This document shows, piece by piece, positions 5,275 through 9,844 of a stretch of 9,844 bases of DNA; within the stretch, counting starts at the first letter, position 1, and each line of letters begins with the position of its first letter. The stretch lies in NCBI RefSeq assembly GCF_035515275.1, contig NZ_DATJBQ010000165.1, positions 1 to 9,844 on the forward strand. The letters are read 5' to 3'. The translations under genes were made by a program, and so were the position numbers. This DNA is from Pusillimonas sp035515275 (GTDB lineage: Bacteria; Pseudomonadota; Gammaproteobacteria; Burkholderiales; Burkholderiaceae_B). The notes under the pieces are model-generated. The model saw nothing but the letters and a program-made list of their open reading frames with translations. It was not told the origin of the DNA and searched no databases.

Positions 5275-8200
5275 CTAACCCAACCAGACCCGGGCGTTGC
5301 GGAACATGCGCTGCCAGGGGCTGGCGTCGCCGCCGCTGTCTTTTGCGCCCCAGCGCTCAGGCGACCACGACATCATCACGTTGCGCGTAACCCGCTCGGG
5401 GTGCGGCATCATGACCGTGAAGCGACCGTCGGCGGTGGTGACCCCCGCCAGGCCGTTGGGGCTGCCGTTGGGGTTGTAGGGGTAGGTTTCAGTGCGGTTG
5501 CCCAGGTTATCGACATAATGCAAGGCCCCCGCCGCACGGGTTACATCACCCTGCATCTGGAAGTCGGCATAGCCTTCGCCATGCGCCACCGCAATGGGCA
5601 CGCGCGCACCGGCCATGCCCTGCAGGAACAGCGAGGGCGAATCGGCCACTTCAACCATGGAAAGCCGGGCTTCGTATTTTTCGGAGAGGTTACGAGTGAA
5701 GCGCGGCCAATGCTCGGCGCCGGGAATCATGTCGGCCAGGGTGGCCATCATCTGGCAACCGTTGCACACACCCAGAGCGAAGGTGTCGGCACGCTGAAAA
5801 TAAGCAGCAAACTGGTCGGACAATTGCGAATTGAAGCGTATGGTGCGCGCCCAGCCTTCGCCCGCACCCAGCACGTCGCCGTAGCTGAACCCGCCCACGG
5901 CCACCAGGCCCTGAACGTCTTCCAGGCGTATGCGGCCGGCCAGCAGATCGGTCATGTGAACGTCCCAGGCCTCGAAGCCTGCCTTGTCAAAGGCCCACGC
6001 CATTTCAATCTGGCTGTTGCAGCCCTGCTCGCGCAAAATAGCCACGCGCGGACGCTTGCCGGTCGCAATGTAAGCTGCGGCAATGTCTTCTTGCGGGTCA
6101 AACTCGACCACCGGGCTGAAGCCCGGGTCGTTGGTGTTTTGCCAGACATCGAACTCGGCCTGTGCGCAGGCGGGGTTGTCGCGCAGCGCCATGATGCGGC
6201 GGCTTACTTCGCTCCACTGCTGGGCCAGTTCAACCCGCGCACGGCTGTAAATGCATTTGCCATCGCGGTAAACCTGGATCTCGTCCTGCGTGTTAAGCCC
6301 GCCCACCACGTGCGAATGCACCGACAAGCCGGCCTCGCGCAGCGCCTGCATGACCGCGTCGCGCTGGGCCAGCGGCACCTGCAATACTGCGCCGGCCTCT
6401 TCGGCAAACAGAGCCTTAAGGCTGGCTTCGTCGCGCTGCACCGCCACCTGCTCGGGGCGAATTTTATAGTCGCCCCAATCGGCCGTGTGCGGGTCGATGG
6501 TGAGCATGTCGAGATTAATCGAAACACCCACGCGGCCGGCAAAAGCCATTTCGCATACCGTGGCCAGCAGGCCGCCGTCGGACCGGTCGTGGTAAGCCAG
6601 GATACGGCCTTGGTCGGCCTGGCTGCGCACCACGTCGAAGAAACCGGCCAGCATGGCGGCGTTGTCAATATCGGGCACGGTGTCGCCGGTCTGGTTAAAC
6701 GTTTGAGCCAGCACCGACCCACCCAAGCGGTTGCGGCCCTGGCCCAGGTCAACCAAAATCAGCACGGTGTCGCCCGCATCGGTTCGAAGCTGAGGCGTCA
6801 GGGTTGCGCGCACGTCGCCTACCGGCGCAAAAGCGGTAACAATCAAAGAAACCGGCGAAACCACTTCACGGCTGCCCTCTTCCGACGCCCAGGTGGTGCG
6901 CATCGATAACGAATCCTTGCCCACGGGTATGGCCAGATCCAACGACTGACACCACTCGCTTACCGCCGACACCGTGTCGTAAAGCGCGGCATCTTGCCCT
7001 TCTACCCCGCAAGCGGCCATCCAGTTGGCCGAAAGCTTAACGTCTTTTAGCGAGCGGACATCGGCTGCGACCAGGTTGGTCAGTGCCTCGGCCACCGCCA
7101 TGCGACCCGAGGCCGCAGCATCAATTACCGCCAGCGGCGTGCGTTCGCCCATGGCCATGGCTTCGCCGCGTGTGCTTTCAAAATCGGCCAGGGTGACAGC
7201 GCAGTCGGCCACCGGCACCTGCCATGGGCCTACCATCTGGTCGCGGCTGTTAAGGCCGCCGACGCTGCGGTCGCCAATGGTGATCAGAAAGGTTTTGTTG
7301 GCCACCGTGGGGTGACGCAACACCCGCTCAATGGCTTCTGCAAGCGGCACGTCGGTGATGTCGAGCGGCTGGTGCTGCAGCGCCAGGCGCTGCACGTCGC
7401 GTGTCATGCGCGGGGGCTTGCCCAGGATGACGTCGATGGGAACATCGACCGGACGTGGGGTTTGAACGGGCGGTTCGCCGGTGGCCTTGGCCACACCCGG
7501 CAAGCCTTCACCCAAGGTAACGCGCAGCTGACGCTCTTCGGTGGCCACGCCCACCACGGCATAGGGGCAACGCTCGCGGTCGGCAATGGCGGCAAAACGC
7601 GGCAGGTCTTGGGGCGAAATGGCCAGCACGTAACGCTCTTGCGCTTCGTTGCTCCAGATCTCGGCGGCCGACATACCCGATTCTTCAAGGTGCACCTGGG
7701 TCAGCTCGAATATGGCGCCCCGCCCCGCGTCGTTGACCAGCTCGGGGAAGGCATTGGACAGCCCGCCCGCCCCCACGTCGTGAATCGCAATAATGGGGTT
7801 GGCTTCGCCCTGTTGCCAGCAACGGTCGATCACTTCTTGCGCGCGGCGTTCGATCTCGGGGTTGCCGCGCTGAACGGAATCAAAGTCGAGCTCGGCGCTG
7901 TTGGCGCCCACGCTCATGCTGGATGCCGCCCCACCGCCCATGCCGATACGCATGCCCGGCCCGCCCAGCTGAACCAGCAAGGCTCCGGGGGGAATCGGGT
8001 CTTTATGGGTAAGGCGCTGGTCAATGGCGCCCAGGCCGCCCGCGATCATGATGGGCTTGTGGTAGCCCCAGCGGGTGTCGGCAGCGGTTTGCTCGTAGGT
8101 ACGGAAGTAGCCCAGCAGATTGGGTCGGCCAAATTCATTGTTGAATGCCGCGCCGCCTATCGGCCCTTCGACCATGATGTCCAGCGGGCTGGCAATGCGG

Positions 8201-9327
8201 TCGGGCAAGCCGTGGGGGTCGATTTCCCAAGGTTCAAGCGCGTCGGCAAAGCGCAGGTTCGATACGGTAAAACCCGTAAGGCCCGCCTTGGGCTTGGAAC
8301 CCCGGCCGGTGGCGCCTTCGTCGCGAATCTCGCCGCCCGCCCCCGTGGCCGCACCGGGAAACGGGGCGATGGCCGTAGGGTGGTTGTGGGTTTCCACCTT
8401 CATCAGGGTGTGCATGACGGCGTCGTGGCCGGCATATACCGCAGCGCCCGCGGGCTGGTCCCTGGACGACAGCCCGGCATGAAACACACGGGCTGCGCCG
8501 CCGGCCATAATGGCGGCATTGTCGGAATACGCCACAATGGTGCCTTCGGGCTGCGCAGCGTGTGTGGCGCGAATCATGCCGAACAGGGTGTTGGGCTGCT
8601 CAATGCCGTCGATAACCCAACTGGCATTGAATATTTTGTGGCGGCAGTGCTCGCTATTGGCCTGCGCAAACATCATCAGCTCGACGTCGGTGGGGTTACG
8701 GCCCAGCTGGCGGAAAGAAACGTCCAGGTATTCGACCTCGTCTTCAGACAAGGCCAGGCCCAGATCGCGGTTGGCTTGTTCCAGTGCCGAACGGCCCGCG
8801 CCCATGACGTCAATGGTTTGCATGGGCTTGCCGGGCAACGAAGCAAACAGCGCCGAGCCGTCGAAGTGCTGGTCCACCACGGTTTCGGTCATGCGGTCGT
8901 GCAAAATGGCGGCGATTTGCTCAAGCTGCTGGGCGCTGACATTGTTGCTGCCCAGCAAGCCGCGCGAAGGCTTGATGGTGTATCGCACACCGCGTTCGAT
9001 GCGACGCACCTGAGACAGGCCGCAATTGTGGGCGATGTCGCCGGCCTTGCTGGCCCAGGGCGAAACCGTGCCCAGGCGCGGCACGACCCGCAGCGTCAGC
9101 GCGTTGCGGTCTTCTTTTTGCGGGGTAACCGGCGCGCCGTAATCCAGCAAGGCTGCCAGCCTTTCTTGCTCGGCGGCATCCAGCTCGCCCTCCACCCACA
9201 CAAAATGCTCGTACTGCCCCTGAATATCGGCCACCGGCAGTTGCTGTTCGGCAAAACGTTTAAGCAGGCGCTCGCGGCGAAACGGCGATAAAACCAGGGA
9301 ACCGGGAAAATGCTGGATGGAAGTCAC
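5275..9327 (-). CDS. purL: Phosphoribosylformylglycinamidine synthase (FGAM synthase, large single-chain form)
   Basis: 1350 residues, the long fused PurL of proteobacteria (E. coli about 1295). It converts FGAR, glutamine and ATP to FGAM in de novo purine synthesis. The PurS-like N-terminal domain ends near residue 150 and contains VVPRLGTVSPWASKAGDIAHNCGL (81-104). The linker and first AIRS-like domain carry NSEHCRHK (224-231), KVETHNHP (310-317) and the glycine-rich GAATGAGGEIRDEGATGRG (326-343). A second AIRS-like half follows. The C-terminal class I glutaminase begins near RPRVAILREQGCNS (1092) with nucleophile Cys1188 in GVCNGCQMM and His1309/Glu1311 in PHPERV. The GTG start gives MTSIQHFPGS; an in-frame stop lies shortly upstream and no ATG is available, but no Shine-Dalgarno is evident. 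All catalytic motifs seen are intact. It lies 115 bp before guaB. Confidence 0.97.
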   Translation of the reverse strand: MTSIQHFPGSLVLSPFRRERLLKRFAEQQLPVADIQGQYEHFVWVEGELDAAEQERLAALLDYGAPVTPQKEDRNALTLRVVPRLGTVSPWASKAGDIAHNCGLSQVRRIERGVRYTIKPSRGLLGSNNVSAQQLEQIAAILHDRMTETVVDQHFDGSALFASLPGKPMQTIDVMGAGRSALEQANRDLGLALSEDEVEYLDVSFRQLGRNPTDVELMMFAQANSEHCRHKIFNASWVIDGIEQPNTLFGMIRATHAAQPEGTIVAYSDNAAIMAGGAARVFHAGLSSRDQPAGAAVYAGHDAVMHTLMKVETHNHPTAIAPFPGAATGAGGEIRDEGATGRGSKPKAGLTGFTVSNLRFADALEPWEIDPHGLPDRIASPLDIMVEGPIGGAAFNNEFGRPNLLGYFRTYEQTAADTRWGYHKPIMIAGGLGAIDQRLTHKDPIPPGALLVQLGGPGMRIGMGGGAASSMSVGANSAELDFDSVQRGNPEIERRAQEVIDRCWQQGEANPIIAIHDVGAGGLSNAFPELVNDAGRGAIFELTQVHLEESGMSAAEIWSNEAQERYVLAISPQDLPRFAAIADRERCPYAVVGVATEERQLRVTLGEGLPGVAKATGEPPVQTPRPVDVPIDVILGKPPRMTRDVQRLALQHQPLDITDVPLAEAIERVLRHPTVANKTFLITIGDRSVGGLNSRDQMVGPWQVPVADCAVTLADFESTRGEAMAMGERTPLAVIDAAASGRMAVAEALTNLVAADVRSLKDVKLSANWMAACGVEGQDAALYDTVSAVSEWCQSLDLAIPVGKDSLSMRTTWASEEGSREVVSPVSLIVTAFAPVGDVRATLTPQLRTDAGDTVLILVDLGQGRNRLGGSVLAQTFNQTGDTVPDIDNAAMLAGFFDVVRSQADQGRILAYHDRSDGGLLATVCEMAFAGRVGVSINLDMLTIDPHTADWGDYKIRPEQVAVQRDEASLKALFAEEAGAVLQVPLAQRDAVMQALREAGLSVHSHVVGGLNTQDEIQVYRDGKCIYSRARVELAQQWSEVSRRIMALRDNPACAQAEFDVWQNTNDPGFSPVVEFDPQEDIAAAYIATGKRPRVAILREQGCNSQIEMAWAFDKAGFEAWDVHMTDLLAGRIRLEDVQGLVAVGGFSYGDVLGAGEGWARTIRFNSQLSDQFAAYFQRADTFALGVCNGCQMMATLADMIPGAEHWPRFTRNLSEKYEARLSMVEVADSPSLFLQGMAGARVPIAVAHGEGYADFQMQGDVTRAAGALHYVDNLGNRTETYPYNPNGSPNGLAGVTTADGRFTVMMPHPERVTRNVMMSWSPERWGAKDSGGDASPWQRMFRNARVWLG

Positions 9328-9366
9328 GATATGAAGGGCAGATGGCTGGTATTAGTGGAATCCCTT

Positions 9367-9372
9367 ATTTTA
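9367..9372 (-). promoter_or_regulatory. Weak candidate purL -10 element
   Basis: TAAAAT on the - strand matches 5 of 6 bases of the -10 consensus and lies about 40 bases before the purL GTG. No convincing -35 is seen at 15-18 bases upstream. purL may instead be transcribed through from greB, or both. Confidence 0.25.
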
Positions 9373-9389
9373 ACGGGATAACCAGAAGT

Positions 9390-9421
9390 CGGCTTGCGGG
9401 CAGGCGGCGCACCGCAAGCCG
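9390..9421. repeat. 10-bp inverted repeat between greB and purL
   Basis: Arms CGGCTTGCGG (9390-9399) and CCGCAAGCCG (9412-9421) are exact reverse complements around a 12-base loop. In the greB-to-purL direction the stem is followed by ACTTCTGGTTATCC, which is not a T-tract. It could be a weak greB terminator, a processing hairpin, or an attenuator-like structure ahead of purL. Confidence 0.6.
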
Positions 9422-9446
9422 CGGCGTATCGTTGTGAAGAGCGCGC

Positions 9447-9458
9447 AAGGGCGCCCTT
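9447..9458. repeat. Perfect 12-bp palindrome AAGGGCGCCCTT
   Basis: A perfect palindrome lies 24 bases past the greB stop. With a two-fold symmetric sequence this short, a dimeric protein binding site is more likely than an RNA hairpin. No known operator was recognised, and short GC palindromes also occur by chance in GC-rich DNA. Confidence 0.4.
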
Positions 9459-9482
9459 TGAAGCAGCGGATTCCAGCAGGAA

Positions 9483-9844
9483 CTACGTTGCCCCGTCGAC
9501 GCCTGCCTTGGGGTAATGCACTTCGAGGACATCGAGCTCGTCGACCCCCGCAGGGGTGCGCAAGACCACGGTGTCGCCCTCGCGCGCCTTGGTCAGCGCC
9601 CGCGCCACCGGCGAAATCCAACTGATGCGGCCTTGCAGCGGTTCGGCCTCGTCGATGCCGACAATGGTGACGCGGAACTCTTCGCCTTTCTTGTCGGAAT
9701 ACACCACGGTGGCGCCAAAAAAGACCTGGTCCTTATTAGGCTGCTGTGAAGGGTCGACCACCTCGGCCTGCTCCAGGCGCTTGGTCAGAAAGCGAATACG
9801 CCGATCAATTTCGCGCAGACGCTTTTTACCGTAGTGATAATCGC
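9483..9844 (-). CDS. greB: Transcript cleavage factor GreB, C-terminal part (partial at window edge)
   Basis: The frame runs from the window edge (first full codon GAT at 9842-9840) to TAG 9485-9483, giving 119 visible residues. GreB enters the RNA polymerase secondary channel and stimulates cleavage of backtracked transcripts. The visible part starts with DYHYGKKRLREIDRRIRFLTKRLE, the end of the second coiled-coil helix and a GreB signature that GreA lacks. It continues into the FKBP-like C-terminal domain: VFFGATVVY, FRVTIVGIDEAEPLQGRISWISPVARAL, GDTVVLRTPAGVDELDVLEVHY. The acidic coiled-coil tip that reaches the active centre is outside the window. The internal GTG at 9761 is not the start. 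The gene lies 155 bp before purL on the same strand. Confidence 0.93.
   Translation of the reverse strand, partial: DYHYGKKRLREIDRRIRFLTKRLEQAEVVDPSQQPNKDQVFFGATVVYSDKKGEEFRVTIVGIDEAEPLQGRISWISPVARALTKAREGDTVVLRTPAGVDELDVLEVHYPKAGVDGAT

Noticed and set aside
7312..9291. 659-codon open frame on the + strand opposite purL
   Set aside because: It lies fully antisense to a conserved PurL reading frame and its translation looks like no protein I know. Long antisense frames are expected from codon bias in GC-rich genes. The same applies to 5401-6909 (antisense to purL), 4407-5072 (antisense to guaB) and 1920-2909 (mostly antisense to guaA).

Overview
The window looks like a chromosomal segment of a high-GC betaproteobacterium. 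The GuaA, GuaB, PurL and GreB sequences resemble those of Burkholderiales, and I lean towards Alcaligenaceae (Bordetella/Achromobacter/Pusillimonas-like). That placement rests on the look of the proteins only; no search was run. Most of the window (2046-9844) is conserved housekeeping DNA. The only accessory-looking part is 1-2045. I did not find a complete novel system. The points worth a second look are the probable genomic-island junction at the guaA 3' end and a few strong hairpins between the housekeeping genes. || Region 1 (1-2045, + strand) holds two gene pieces. First is the C-terminal end of a Fic/AlbA_2-type protein that begins outside the window, with an in-frame TPQV tandem repeat followed by a winged-helix-like tail. 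Second is a DUF2075 (Schlafen-group-3-like P-loop helicase/ATPase) gene that has lost its N-terminal part. The ancestral reading frame of the DUF2075 gene continues upstream of the first usable start codon and runs into the neighbouring gene. Between this gene and guaA lies a 234-bp spacer with two perfect inverted repeats and a 55-bp block of about 13% GC. || Region 2 (2046-9844, all on the - strand) reads, in transcription order, greB (partial) > purL > guaB > guaA. GuaB (IMP dehydrogenase) and GuaA (GMP synthase) are the two steps from IMP to GMP. PurL (FGAM synthase) is the fourth step of de novo IMP synthesis, so three of the four genes feed one purine pathway. GreB is an RNA polymerase transcript-cleavage factor. 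A consensus TATAAT box and a GGAG ribosome binding site lie in front of guaB, which suggests guaBA has its own promoter. A very stable C(UUCG)G hairpin sits between guaB and guaA. || The accessory segment meets the chromosome exactly at the guaA stop codon. The 3' end of guaA is a known integration target for genomic islands. A degenerate 15/19 direct copy of that guaA end lies at 271-289, at the boundary of the two broken accessory genes. This fits an eroded, perhaps stacked, island, but no integrase is visible and the second site may be chance.
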